From Marivita sp041725935 (lineage in GTDB: Bacteria > Pseudomonadota > Alphaproteobacteria > Rhodobacterales > Rhodobacteraceae), in NCBI GenBank assembly GCA_041725935.1, contig JBGRQD010000006.1, forward strand, positions 62,001 through 126,000: a stretch of 64,000 nt of DNA, given 5' to 3'. The translations under genes and the position numbers were made by a program. This document shows positions 8,792-18,800 of the stretch, piece after piece (position 1 is the stretch's first letter; each line of letters opens with the position of its first letter). The notes under the pieces were generated by a model, which worked only from the letters and a program-made list of their open reading frames with translations, had not been told where the DNA came from and made no database searches.

Positions 8792-8898
8792 GGTGGTTTC
8801 CTTGAGGTGATCAAAAAATCCTAGGCAAAACGAAAATACCAGTCTAGCCTTTTTTGAAAACATTAGTCTCAATAATTGCTAAAACGGGAGGTAAAGCA
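8792..8898. promoter_or_regulatory. Divergent promoter region between GMC oxidoreductase and TRAP operon
   Basis: This AT-rich 107-base gap must carry promoters for both directions. A Shine-Dalgarno stretch (GGGAG, 8886-8890) serves the dctP-like gene. No clear palindromic operator for the downstream IclR-type regulator could be recognised by eye. Confidence 0.5.
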
Positions 8899-10128
8899 AT
8901 GAAGATCGGAGATCGTATCAAGGGAGTCTCGCGTCGGGATTTCTTCAGGATTGCAGGAACTTACGGGATGAGCTCAACGCTTCTGGCAGCGGGCACATTC
9001 GGCGGGGTCATGACCGCAGCCAGCCTCGCAAAAGCGGCGGAATCAACCTACAACAAGCGCTTCGGCAAGGAAGCCAAGCACACGCTGAAATTCGGCGCGG
9101 CGGGTTTCAACCCGCAGAACCTGCTGATCGAACGGGCAGGTTGTCTCGAGTTTGCGCGCGATCTCGAAGAGCGCACGGATGGTGAGATCCGCATCGAATT
9201 CATCGGCAACAACCAGATTTGCAGCCAGCTGTCCTGCGTCGAGAAAACCCAGCAGGGCATCATCGACATATACGCGGCGTCCACGCAGAACTCTGCCGGT
9301 GGCGCGCCCTATCTGAACGTGCTGGATTACGCCTACATGTTCCGCAGCCGCGCGGACCAGTACTACTTCATGTATTCGCCGGAATCGCAGCGCATCCTGC
9401 GGGACCCGTTCGAAAAGCGCCACGGACTAAAGTTCCTCTTCACCCATGCGGAATTGCGCGGCATCCAGATGGGCCAGAGTTTTGCCGACAAGCCCACGGT
9501 GACCCGCGTTGAAGATATCATGGGCACCAAGAACCGTGTGACGGGAACTCAGCTGGGCCGGATCGCGATGGAAGCGCTGAACCTGAACCCGGTTCCGATC
9601 GCGTGGGAAGAAACGCTTGACGGTCTGAAACAGGGCCTGATCGACGGCGCGGAAACATGGGCATCCGCCGTGGCTTATGCCAACATGTCGCCCGTTGTTA
9701 GCCAGAGCGTCGATCTGCGCTTCTTCTGCGGCACCGAGCATACGGCCATGCGGTCCGAAACCTTTGACGGGCTGTCAGGCGAATTGCAGGACGCGGTCAT
9801 GGAGTCTTCGTATCTGACGCAGGTGCATGTGCAGGCCGCGAACGAAGCGGCACTGGTCAACACTGTCGGTTTCACCGATCCGCCGATGCCGGGCACGATC
9901 TTTGCGGAGAACAATGTCCGTGTGGCCAAGCTGTCGGATGCCGAAGTCCGCAAGGCCGAAGAGATGTGTTCGCCCGAGTTCCAGCCGCAGCTCTGGGAGC
10001 AGTGGCGCGAGCGGATCAACGGCTGGGCCGATGGCATCGACACGTATCAGGACATCTACACCGAAGTGCGCAACAACCCGCACACGCTGGCCGAAAACGT
10101 CGAGCCGCGCCGTTGGTGGAGAACCTGA
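8899..10128 (+). CDS. TRAP transporter substrate-binding protein (DctP family), Tat-exported
   Basis: This is the periplasmic solute receptor of a tripartite ATP-independent transporter. The 409-residue product starts with a twin-arginine signal (SRRDFF, Arg12-Arg13) and a hydrophobic segment ending near SLAKAAES. Later segments such as GQSFADKPTVTRVEDIMGTKNRVTG and PIAWEETLDGLKQGLIDGAET are typical of DctP proteins and include the region that holds the solute carboxylate. The ATG at 8899 follows GGGAG. Tat export suggests that the receptor folds before export. A terminator-like hairpin separates it from the permease genes. The substrate is unknown; the neighbouring GMC enzyme hints at a hydroxylated organic compound. 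Confidence 0.92.
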   Translation: MKIGDRIKGVSRRDFFRIAGTYGMSSTLLAAGTFGGVMTAASLAKAAESTYNKRFGKEAKHTLKFGAAGFNPQNLLIERAGCLEFARDLEERTDGEIRIEFIGNNQICSQLSCVEKTQQGIIDIYAASTQNSAGGAPYLNVLDYAYMFRSRADQYYFMYSPESQRILRDPFEKRHGLKFLFTHAELRGIQMGQSFADKPTVTRVEDIMGTKNRVTGTQLGRIAMEALNLNPVPIAWEETLDGLKQGLIDGAETWASAVAYANMSPVVSQSVDLRFFCGTEHTAMRSETFDGLSGELQDAVMESSYLTQVHVQAANEAALVNTVGFTDPPMPGTIFAENNVRVAKLSDAEVRKAEEMCSPEFQPQLWEQWRERINGWADGIDTYQDIYTEVRNNPHTLAENVEPRRWWRT

Positions 10129-10150
10129 TCCGCATGTCCGGATAATACCG

Positions 10151-10178
10151 AAACAGCCCCGCATTGACGGGGCTGTTT
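10151..10178 (+). terminator. Hairpin between binding-protein and permease genes
   Basis: AAACAGCCCCG (10151-10161) pairs perfectly with CGGGGCTGTTT (10168-10178) around a six-base loop, followed by TTA. It lies 22 bases after the dctP-like stop and before dctQ. Such intercistronic hairpins commonly let the binding protein be made in excess over the membrane subunits. Confidence 0.75.
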
Positions 10179-10239
10179 TACCTAGAGACGCACAGACCGG
10201 ATCAATCCGGCACAGTCTTAACTTGGGAGGAGGGGACAG

Positions 10240-10908
10240 ATGGAACTCTGGTCCGATTTCAGCGCACTTGTCAGCGCGCTTGCCAGCCAGGATTCCTGGA
10301 CGATCCGGCAGGCCTTGTCACCGAATTCGGTGTATGTGTTCAGCGCGGTCTTTCTGCTTCTGGCGGGATTGGCCCTGTCCTGGGTTTATCACAATGTACC
10401 GATTTTCGAGCGGTATTTTGAACGCACTGTGATGATCATCTGCTATCTTGGAACTGCCGCGATCATCTTTTGGGGGGTCATCGACAGGTTCGTCTTTTCC
10501 AACCAACAACCCTGGTCGACAACCATCCCTCCGTTCCTGTTCATGGTGATGGCGTGGTTCGGGGCGGCCTATAACATCCGCGTCCGCACCCATCTGAGCT
10601 TTTCGGAATTTCGCAGTCGAATGCCGCGGGGTGGGCAATTTGCCTGCCTCTGTCTCGACTTTGTCCTGTGGTACGGTTTTGCGCTGATCTTCCTGGTGAC
10701 CACGATGCGCGTGGTTGCCCTGTCTGCCTCGAACTTCCAGATCGTTCTAGGAACCGACAACACGATGCAGTGGTGGTTCCTGCTGAGCGCGCCCTTTGCC
10801 GCGACGCTGATGGCCGCGCGTGCGATCGAGAACATTCAGGATGACATGAAGAATTTCCGGTCTGGCGAGCCGCTGATCCGCCAAGGCGTCATCGGGGGAG
10901 ACACGTAA
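10240..10908 (+). CDS. TRAP transporter small permease (DctQ family)
   Basis: The 222-residue product is the four-helix small membrane subunit of the TRAP transporter. Hydrophobic segments are visible near residues 30-50 (VFSAVFLLLAGLALSWV), 63-83 (VMIICYLGTAAIIFWGVID), 135-158 (FVLWYGFALIFLVTTM) and 175-200 (WWFLLSAPFAATLMAARAI). The loop HLSFSEFRSRMPRGG is typical of DctQ. A purine-rich ribosome site (GGGAGGAGGGG) precedes the ATG. Its stop overlaps the start of dctM by one base, indicating coupled translation. Confidence 0.9.
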   Translation: MELWSDFSALVSALASQDSWTIRQALSPNSVYVFSAVFLLLAGLALSWVYHNVPIFERYFERTVMIICYLGTAAIIFWGVIDRFVFSNQQPWSTTIPPFLFMVMAWFGAAYNIRVRTHLSFSEFRSRMPRGGQFACLCLDFVLWYGFALIFLVTTMRVVALSASNFQIVLGTDNTMQWWFLLSAPFAATLMAARAIENIQDDMKNFRSGEPLIRQGVIGGDT

Positions 10909-12266
10909 TGACCGACGGAACCATCATCACACTGATCTCTCTGGGCGTGACGTTCCTGTTCATGCTGGGCGTGCCGGTGCTTCTGGTCATCGCGTATTGG
11001 GTCATCGGCTGTTCCTTCGTGCTGGGGCTGACGCTCGACAACATGGGGGCGGAACTGCTCAACGTGTTCAACAAGGGTTTTGCGCTTCTGGCGATGCCGC
11101 TATTCATTCTGACGGGCGACCTGATCAACAAATCGGGCATCGCGCGACGATTGTCGGATTTCGCCTATGCCTGTCTGGGCTGGATGCGGGGCGGGCTGGC
11201 GATGGCCTCGCTTGGTGCCTGTGGGTTGTTCGCGGCCATTTCGGGCTCGAACTCGGCCACCACGGCCACCATCGGGTCGATGTTGCACCCCGAGATGGTC
11301 AAGGGAGGCTATGACGAACGCTTCTCGGCGGCGACAGCGGCGGCGGGCGGCACGGTGGGGATCATCATTCCGCCGTCGATCATCTTTATCGTCTACGGGT
11401 TCCTGATGAACCTGCCGATTTCCGACCTCTTCGTCGCCGGCATCATCCCGGGGGCGCTGATGGTGATCGGGATGCAATTCTCTTGCTGGATCATCTGCCG
11501 GATGAACGGCTGGGGCTACCTGATCCCGCTGCAACTGAACCGGGTTCTGAAAACCGCCTTTGGCGCATGGCTTGGCTTTTTCGCCATCGGGCTGGTGCTT
11601 TGGGGCATCTACACCGGCAAGTTTTCCCCGACCGAGGCGGCAGGGGTCACTGTCGGCTTTTGCATCATCGCGGGGCTTGTATCCTGGGTCGTCAGCCGCC
11701 TGATGCGTCAGGACCCGGCCAAGACCTGGGAGGACAAGAGCTATGGCGAAATGCTGGTCGTCGAAGGCTTTACCCTGTGGCAGATCCCCAGCATCACGAT
11801 GCGGTCGGCCGAGATCACCGGCATCCTTGCGCCGCTGATCGCGATTTCCGTGGTGATGCAGCAGATCCTGTCGCTTTTGGGAGCGCAGCAGGTGATCGGT
11901 GATTTCGTGACGGCGATGGGGGGCTATTACGCGGTGCTGTTCACGGCCATGATCATCGTCTTCGTATCGGGCATGGTGCTTGAATCGCTTCCGGTGACAA
12001 TCATCCTCGCGCCTATTCTCGCGCCGATTGCTGCAACTGTGGGCGTCGATCCGATCCATTTCTCGGTAATCTTCCTTGTGGGGGCGTCGATCGGGTTCAT
12101 CACGCCGCCTTACGGGCTCAACCTTTACGTAGCGTCCGGCGTGACGGGTGTTCCGTATTTCCGGCTGCTCAAGTACACGGTCCCCTATCTTGTCGCTTTG
12201 ATCAGTGTTTGGGTTCTGGTTGCCCTGACACCCCAGCTCGCGTTGTCCCTATTGCCGAACAGGTGA
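10908..12266 (+). CDS. TRAP transporter large permease (DctM family)
   Basis: The 452-residue product is the ion-coupled transport subunit of the TRAP system. It has many hydrophobic helices and characteristic stretches such as MPLFILTGDLINKSG, ISGSNSATTATIGSMLHPEM, GGTVGIIIPPSIIFIVYG and GFITPPYGLNLYVASGV. The last two are the re-entrant loops with helix-breaking prolines that form the substrate and Na+ path. Length and motif order are normal. It overlaps dctQ by one base and is followed nine bases later by the IclR-type regulator gene. Confidence 0.95.
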   Translation: MTDGTIITLISLGVTFLFMLGVPVLLVIAYWVIGCSFVLGLTLDNMGAELLNVFNKGFALLAMPLFILTGDLINKSGIARRLSDFAYACLGWMRGGLAMASLGACGLFAAISGSNSATTATIGSMLHPEMVKGGYDERFSAATAAAGGTVGIIIPPSIIFIVYGFLMNLPISDLFVAGIIPGALMVIGMQFSCWIICRMNGWGYLIPLQLNRVLKTAFGAWLGFFAIGLVLWGIYTGKFSPTEAAGVTVGFCIIAGLVSWVVSRLMRQDPAKTWEDKSYGEMLVVEGFTLWQIPSITMRSAEITGILAPLIAISVVMQQILSLLGAQQVIGDFVTAMGGYYAVLFTAMIIVFVSGMVLESLPVTIILAPILAPIAATVGVDPIHFSVIFLVGASIGFITPPYGLNLYVASGVTGVPYFRLLKYTVPYLVALISVWVLVALTPQLALSLLPNR

Positions 12267-12275
12267 GATCACCAC

Positions 12276-13055
12276 ATGCCCGACGCCTCTGCTTCTGAGA
12301 CAAAAGGGCAGATCCCGACAAATCTGCGACTTCTTCTGATCCTGGAAGAAGTCGCAAGCGCAGGTGTGCCGGTTACCCCGTCCACCTTGTCAGACGCGCT
12401 GGGCCTGCCGAAACCGACCATCCACCGCCTTCTGGCCACCGCCGAGGAAGAGGGGTTTCTGCAGCGTGATATTGATGGGCGGTCCTACGGTCCGGGGCGA
12501 CGGCTGCGCGTACTGGCGGGCAATACCTTGTCATCGCAGCGCCTGCGGACCGAACGGCTGGCGATCATGCAGGCGCTTGAAAGCGAAGTGGGCGAGACCT
12601 GCAACTTGGCCGCACCGGGACGGCACGGGATGGTGTACCTAGACCGGGTCGAAACCCATTGGCCGCTGCGTATCCAGTTGCCGGTGGGCACACAGGTGCC
12701 GTTTCATTGCACGGCAAGCGGCAAGATGTACCTGTCTTCCCTGCGTGTCGACAAGCTCAAGAGAGTGTTGTCCTGGCTTGACCTGGAGCCGTCTACCGAG
12801 AGGTCGATCACCGGGGTGGCGGAACTTTTGGAGGAGCTTGCGATCACGCGGAACCGCGGTTTTTCGACCGACAACGAGGAATTCATGGACAACATGGTGG
12901 CGATTGCTGCCCCCATTCGGGACAGTGAGGGCCGTCTATTGACCACCTTGTCGATCCATGCGCCGCGCCAGCGCTATGATCTGGACAGCCTCATCGCGAT
13001 GGTCCCGCAGGTGCAGGAAGCCGCAGGACGGCTGGAGATGCTGGCGCGGAACTAG
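12276..13055 (+). CDS. IclR-family transcriptional regulator
   Basis: The 259-residue product has an N-terminal winged helix-turn-helix (about residues 15-80, including LSDALGLPKPTIHRLLATAEEEGFL) and a C-terminal effector-binding GAF-like domain (about 95-255, with the family patterns GTQVPFHCTASGKMYLSSL and RNRGFSTDNEEFMDNMVAIAAPI). IclR proteins sense small organic acids or aromatics. It lies nine bases downstream of the TRAP permease on the same strand, so it most likely controls the transporter and perhaps the divergent GMC oxidoreductase. It is tail to tail with the caspase gene. Confidence 0.93.
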   Translation: MPDASASETKGQIPTNLRLLLILEEVASAGVPVTPSTLSDALGLPKPTIHRLLATAEEEGFLQRDIDGRSYGPGRRLRVLAGNTLSSQRLRTERLAIMQALESEVGETCNLAAPGRHGMVYLDRVETHWPLRIQLPVGTQVPFHCTASGKMYLSSLRVDKLKRVLSWLDLEPSTERSITGVAELLEELAITRNRGFSTDNEEFMDNMVAIAAPIRDSEGRLLTTLSIHAPRQRYDLDSLIAMVPQVQEAAGRLEMLARN

Positions 13056-13067
13056 TCGTCATCTGTG

Positions 13068-14579
13068 TTATTCGCAGCCGCCAACCGCCCACTGCCGCAG
13101 ATTCCGTTTGAAGATGCCCCCGAACGGATGCGGCTTTTCAAGCGATTTCTGGCCGCTCAGCGTCAGGTAGACATTGGCCTGATCGCACAGCCGTTCCTGG
13201 TTCCACTCATGGCAATTGCTGCAGGTCTCTGCTTTCCAGAACTCGTCCGGCAAACCTTCGACTGGCGGGAACATCGGCGACAAGTTGGTGATTTCCGAAA
13301 GAATGATCCCATCGATCACCGAGCCGGGCGCGATCAGTGGCAGGTCGAACTTGACCACATTTGGAACGCTCGATCGCTCCTGTTCAATGTCGGCAAGCGC
13401 CAATTCGGTTGCTTCCGGCGCAGGTGTCACGCCTTCGCCGACAGGGTCGGTGCTGGCTTGTGCCTGAAGCGCATCGACCTCGCCGCGGGCAAATTCCGCG
13501 AACGTGCCATTTGGGAAAGCGTCAAGATACTGGCGGTAGGCATCGACAGTGGGGTTGGCTTGCGCCGCTTCGAACAGCGCTTGTTCCTCTGGCGAAGGCC
13601 CGGCAGGGACAGGGCGTTCGACCGCAGCCGTTTCATTGGTCAGTTCCGCCTCGATTGCTGCGGACAACAGGGCGCGCGCTTCGTCGGCATAGGCGCTGTC
13701 GGGGTATCCACGCAGAAACAGCATGATCTGCACCGGATCCTTGGTCGCCTGCACAGACTCCCACAATTGGCGGGCAGCAAGGTCTTCGGGGTTTTCAATC
13801 GGCGCATTCACGAAGGTGAAGTTATTGGTCAGCGAGGACGTGTCCCATGGGGTCTGCAGGCCGTTCGTTTTCTCGAGAACTGACACGCGGACCTGTTTGA
13901 ACATCTGTTCCACCGGAACGCCGGGCTTCGTCATTTCGCGGACCAGCGCAGTGGTAAACGGGCTGTTCTGTCCAGTCCCGTCCAGCGCGACGGCGCCCGG
14001 AGACGTGGCGTAGGACAGGAAGGTCCCGGTGGGCGCCTTCATCTCGGCCAGACCCGGCGAGTCAAATTCAGCCATGGTCTCGAACGGGTTGTTGCGGCAG
14101 GCATCGAGAATGACGAAATTCGTCCGATTGCGCGCTGAAGCCATCTGACGCAGCACTGACTGCGCTTCGACGCCTTCCAGGTCAAGATCTGCGGCATCGT
14201 TCAGCGCAACGTCGACCGGCAGCAGGTAGTTGTTGCCGAAGCTTTGAACGCCGTGGCCTGCATAGTAGAACAGGCCCGTCGTGTCGGCACCGCCATTGCG
14301 CAGGTTGCGACCGAAATCCGACAGCGCCTGCTTCATCTCGGTTTGCGTGGCGTCGATCAGCAGTGTGACCTGAAAGTCGATCTGTTCCAGAGTCGCCGCG
14401 ATCAGTTCCGCGTCACGAGTCGGATTATCGAGAGCGGAGACGGTTTCATAGGTGGAGTTGCCGATCACCAACGCGATTCGCTCTTGTGCCATGGCTGGTA
14501 TGCTGCCAGCCGCCAGAACAAGCGAAGCCACTGTTGAATGTGCAAGGAACTTTCCCAGTCGTCGTAGCCAGTCGGTCAA
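13068..14579 (-). CDS. Exported caspase-fold (peptidase C14) protein with cysteine-rich C-terminus
   Basis: From a TTG at 14577-14579 with an ideal AGGAGG site, the 503-residue product opens with a signal peptide ending near IPAMAQ. A longer reading from an ATG at 14642 has a poor ribosome site. A caspase domain follows (ERIALVIGNSTYE to about residue 260) with the catalytic dyad visible: His109 in YYAGHGVQ and Cys161 in LDACRNN. A middle acidic, TPR-like linker leads to a C-terminal segment with CSNCHEW and further cysteines before the end (RLCDQ, VGGCE). The CxxCH pattern could bind heme or a metal, or form disulfides. It should act in the periplasm as a protease or scaffold. It is divergent from the YceI-OmpA gene. 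Confidence 0.88.
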   Translation of the reverse strand: MTDWLRRLGKFLAHSTVASLVLAAGSIPAMAQERIALVIGNSTYETVSALDNPTRDAELIAATLEQIDFQVTLLIDATQTEMKQALSDFGRNLRNGGADTTGLFYYAGHGVQSFGNNYLLPVDVALNDAADLDLEGVEAQSVLRQMASARNRTNFVILDACRNNPFETMAEFDSPGLAEMKAPTGTFLSYATSPGAVALDGTGQNSPFTTALVREMTKPGVPVEQMFKQVRVSVLEKTNGLQTPWDTSSLTNNFTFVNAPIENPEDLAARQLWESVQATKDPVQIMLFLRGYPDSAYADEARALLSAAIEAELTNETAAVERPVPAGPSPEEQALFEAAQANPTVDAYRQYLDAFPNGTFAEFARGEVDALQAQASTDPVGEGVTPAPEATELALADIEQERSSVPNVVKFDLPLIAPGSVIDGIILSEITNLSPMFPPVEGLPDEFWKAETCSNCHEWNQERLCDQANVYLTLSGQKSLEKPHPFGGIFKRNLRQWAVGGCE

Positions 14580-14747
14580 TGCTTCCTCCTGCCGTAGCTT
14601 TTTGCTGCAATTTGAAATAATTTTCCGCAGTTCAATGTCCATAAGATATCGCGTGTCCTAGGCAAGCATGCAAGGTTTATGCTACAATCATGTTTTATAA
14701 AGTTTGAAACTCTTCACCTGTGTACGCAATTCATCTGCGAGGCCATC

Positions 14748-15809
14748 ATGAGACCAATTCTTATCCGTTTATTCCAAGCCATCGCCCTTGTGGTTCTTCT
14801 GCCCCTCGGGATGGCATCCGCCCAAAGCTCTGATCCGTTCGAGTATGGCTGGAACCTGGATGCTGACGCGTCCGAATTGAGGTTTTTGTCGGTCAAAAAG
14901 TCAAAGATCGCTGAAACAAGCTCTTTTGCAACGCTCTCCGGTCTGATCACCGAAGACGGTCAGGCGCAGGTTCGGGTGCTTCTGGATTCAGTCGATACCA
15001 AGGTTGATCTGCGCAACGTGCGCATGCGCTTTCTGTTCTTCGAAACATTCCGGTTCCCGGAAGCGGTGATCACGACGGAACTGTCGCCGGACCTGTTGAC
15101 CGATCTGCATCTGACCCGCCGCAAGGAAATCGAGCTGCCCTACACCTTCACTCTGCGCGGCGTGACGCTGGAGCGCTCCACTGATGTGTCTGTGACGCTG
15201 ATCGACAATGACCGTGTGGTCGTGTCTTCGATCACGCCGATTGCCTTTACACTCGAAGAGCTTGATCTTGAAGAGGGTCGCAAGAAGCTCGAAGAGGCAG
15301 CCAATGTCGACATCACGCCTGTCGGCATCGTCAGCTTCAACTTCGTCTTCGACCGGGCGCAGCAGGGAACACCGCCGGACCTGCCCGAGGCTGTGTTCAC
15401 ACCGGCTGCGGTCGCACTTGAGGACAAGGGCATCATGACCGAGGAAGCCTGTCTCGGCCGCTTCGAGATCCTGTCCAAGACCGGCAACATCTTCTTCCCG
15501 TCCGGCAGCACACGGCTGGACGATCAGAGCCTGCCGCTGCTGGAAAACATCTATGACATCGTGGATCGCTGCCCGTCCTTCCGTCTTGAAATCGCGGGCC
15601 ACACGGATTCCATCGGCAGCGATCAGCAAAACCAGAGCATCAGCGAACGCCGCGCGGCCTCCGTGGTCCGCTGGCTGACCGACAAGGGCATCCCCCGCGA
15701 TCGCCTGACCTCTGTGGGATACGGCGAGGACAGGCCGATCGTGGACAATGACACGCCGGAAAACCGTGCGCGCAACCGTCGGATCGAATTCACCGCGCTG
15801 GTTGATTAG
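14748..15809 (+). CDS. Exported YceI-like/OmpA-like fusion protein
   Basis: The 353-residue product begins with a signal peptide (MRPILIRLFQAIALVVLLPL, cleavage near ASAQ). Residues about 30-200 resemble the YceI lipocalin-like beta barrel (LDADASELRFLSVKK, then LDSVDTKVDLRNVRMRFLFFE). Residues about 245-353 form an OmpA-type peptidoglycan-binding domain (FPSGSTRLDD, GHTDSIGSDQQNQSISERR, SVGYGEDRP, NRARNRRIEF). It would sit in the periplasm or outer membrane, anchored to the cell wall. The ATG at 14748 has GAGG five bases upstream. It is divergent from the first caspase gene and faces the giant RTX gene across a shared terminator. The joining of these two domains is uncommon. Confidence 0.82.
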   Translation: MRPILIRLFQAIALVVLLPLGMASAQSSDPFEYGWNLDADASELRFLSVKKSKIAETSSFATLSGLITEDGQAQVRVLLDSVDTKVDLRNVRMRFLFFETFRFPEAVITTELSPDLLTDLHLTRRKEIELPYTFTLRGVTLERSTDVSVTLIDNDRVVVSSITPIAFTLEELDLEEGRKKLEEAANVDITPVGIVSFNFVFDRAQQGTPPDLPEAVFTPAAVALEDKGIMTEEACLGRFEILSKTGNIFFPSGSTRLDDQSLPLLENIYDIVDRCPSFRLEIAGHTDSIGSDQQNQSISERRAASVVRWLTDKGIPRDRLTSVGYGEDRPIVDNDTPENRARNRRIEFTALVD

Positions 15810-15838
15810 GTCGGTCGAAACCGGATCGTTAAGACAAA

Positions 15839-15871
15839 CAAAAGGGCACCTGGTGAACAGGTGCCCTTTTC
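15839..15871. terminator. Bidirectional intrinsic terminator
   Basis: AAAAGGGCACCTG pairs with CAGGTGCCCTTTT around a GTGAA loop (centre near 15855). A-rich and T-rich flanks on both sides let it work in both directions, ending the YceI-OmpA transcript (+) and the giant RTX transcript (-), whose stop codons are at 15809 and 15890. Confidence 0.9.
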
Positions 15872-15889
15872 AATGTGCGCGTACCGGTG

Positions 15890-18800
15890 TCAGGCGAATG
15901 GATCGTCCAGGACCCCGACAAGTGGCATCAGGAACTCTCCGGATGTGGGGTTCAAGGCTGCGTCGTGGAAGCTGTCGATCTGCGCGACGGCGGCGGTCAC
16001 GCTTCCGGCAGAACCATTGAAGATTGCCATCGCAGCCGCTGCATTGTCGACGTCGGACATGCCTTTGTGGACCGCGAAATAGGCCCCGATATCAGTTTTG
16101 TTCGCCAGGTAAGCGCGGTCGGCCAATTGCTGGTCGATAAAATCCTGGGTTGCATCTGCGGGCGGGTCCGCCTTGGCGCCGCCGAGAATGCCGAGGATTG
16201 CAATGTCCCTGCCGATCCCGCCCATGTCCAAAGCGTTCACCCAGAAATCGAACCCGGCCTGATCGGGAATGCGCCCCAGCACGTTGTCGTAAATCGTTGC
16301 CACCAATTCCGAATTGCTGAGGTCGGATGGGTATGTGGCACGTGTTTCAACCTGATCGACAAAGTCTGAGGCAATTTGATCAAGTGACCTGCCATTCGCA
16401 AAGGCGGTACCCCAGAAGTTAAGGCCCACCGCGTCTGGTGCCCGGTTGAAATAGGCAATGTAAAGCTCGATGAAACTTTCGAAATCGGGTGCCGACAGGC
16501 CGGTCGGCCCGCCGAATTGCTGGAGGTTGAACGGGGTTCCCTCGAAGAAATCCGCATCGAAATCAAGCAGCTCGATCCCGATCAGAGTGTCAAGACCATT
16601 TCCGCCGGCGCGCCGATCCTCGATCACGGTGGAGCCTGCGGACAGGGTTAGCGTATAGGCACTTTGCGCGCCCGAGAAGACTGCTGTGTCGATGTCGGCC
16701 CCGCCATTCACAAGGTCGTTGCCGCGTCCTCCTTCGAGCACATCATTGCCACCTTCGCCCACAAGCGAGTCGTTGCCGGCCTGACCGTCGAGCGTGTCAT
16801 TGTCCGCCCCGCCATTGATGAGTTCCGCCTGAGCGCCGCCGCGTACGAAATCGTCGCTCGCCCCAGTGAAAATGCGATTGTCGGTGGGTCCGCCACCATT
16901 CGGGTTCACCCGCACAACCGTGTCCGGCAGCGTATCGATGATGATGATGTTTTCGCCATCGATCGGATAGTTCGGCCATTGCGCCGCGATCTCGGCGATT
17001 GTGGCTGGCTCCTGCGTATAATCGACGCTGAACAGCAGTTCCCCGTCAAGAGACCGCACTTCCATCGCATCGACCGTGCCGGATAATTGAGACAGTTCGG
17101 TTGGAGCATTCTTGGCGAATGTGCCGGTCAATTCGATGTTCAGGTTGGTCCCGGTGACGCCTTCGATAAACACCGCGTTTGTTCCGTTTGCGATGACAAG
17201 TTCGGTATTGGCATCGTTCAGTGCAAAACTTCTGGGGTTTTCAGACAGGATATTGGGCCGCGCATAGATATAGGCCGCACCACTTGGGATACCGTCCCTA
17301 TCGGCGAGGTCAGCCACCAGCCGCTTCTGGGCGGTGCTTTGTACAAGGATCGCAGAGCTCGCGTCATTTATGCTGTTGCTGACCTGCCGCGACAATGCAC
17401 CCGGGTCGAGCCGGAAACCATCGGCGGCACCGTAATCCACCTGGTAACCAAGGTCCTGCATTGCCGCGATGGTCAGCGCGCTGATCGGGTTGTCGGGAAC
17501 GCCGAAGTTCGGCGGTCCGGCTTCGGGTCTGCGTGTCTCGACGCGAGAGGTCATGAGTTCCTCGTCGAAGACGGCCTCGCTCCAGTATTGGGCGGCAAGT
17601 CCACCGTCTGCGCCTGTCTCGAGCGCGTTCACGCCGTTCAGATCGTCCGAGAGCTCCTCCATCTCCCGCAGACCGTTTGGCCCTGTATAGGTCGCGACCC
17701 CGTCGATCAGGCGAACGAGCCCGAACTCTTCCCAAAGCGCGCCGAAGCCCAGGGCGCGCCCGATGGTGTTGGCAACAAACTCGTCGAGATTGAGAAGGGT
17801 GCCGACCTCTTCGGAATTGATCACGATGCGCGAATAGCTCGGTAGTGCATCTGCGCCTGACAGGCCGTCGCGCTGATCGAGCACGCTCGAGATTGCGAGG
17901 ATCGTCTGTTCCACGCCTTCGAAGCTCAGGTCGATGTCCTGCACGGACACCTCGATCAGGATGTCATCGACATAGCCGTAGCCTTCGACGAAGGCATAGG
18001 GCAGATCGCCGGTGATGATCTCTTCCCAGCGTTCGACCGCATCCTCGAACGCCTCGATGTAGGACTCCGGAATAGCATCCGAGGTGAACTCGACGGTGAT
18101 GTCGAACCGGCCATCATCAAGCGGTCCCAGATCGTTGAGGTCAAGCCGGTACTGGCCCGTGGTGTTGGCAAAGCCGCCAGCCGCCAAGTAGAAGGTGCCA
18201 CCCACGTCGGTGACGAATTGCAGAGCGCTGCTGGTGCCCGGTCCGCCATCGTCATTCGCGGTGTTCTGGATCAAAACGCCGTTGGCATCGTAGACCCCGT
18301 TGAAAAACGGATCGGCCAAGGCATTGCCACCGTCCACTGGGACCAGGCTGATTTCGTAAAGCCGGTTGGCGGCGAGGCTGACCTCGAACCAGTCTTCATC
18401 CTGCGCAAAATCAATGCGGCCCGTCGCGGTACTTCCGGGCGCGATGGTACCGGTGGTGTCGATGTCGGACGCAAAATCGTCCCGTATCCCGATGTCGATG
18501 ACCTCGACCGCGTAGGTGCCAAGGCCGTCGAACCCGTCCTGCACCGCGATGAAGAAGTCGCCGGCGGATTGCGGGGTGAAATAGGAAATGCTGTCATCTC
18601 GGATCAACTGTGTATTCAGCGTCTGGACAGAACTGATCGGCGCGCCGCTCAGGGCGCTGGACGAAAAGACGCCCAGCAGGGATGGATCAAGGAGCGTGCC
18701 GTTGTTCGACGCTTGCCCGAGGATGTTGATCTGGTAGGTGGTGTTTGACTGCAACGACACGCGGAAGGCATCGATATCGCCGATCGTTTCGATCTCGCCC

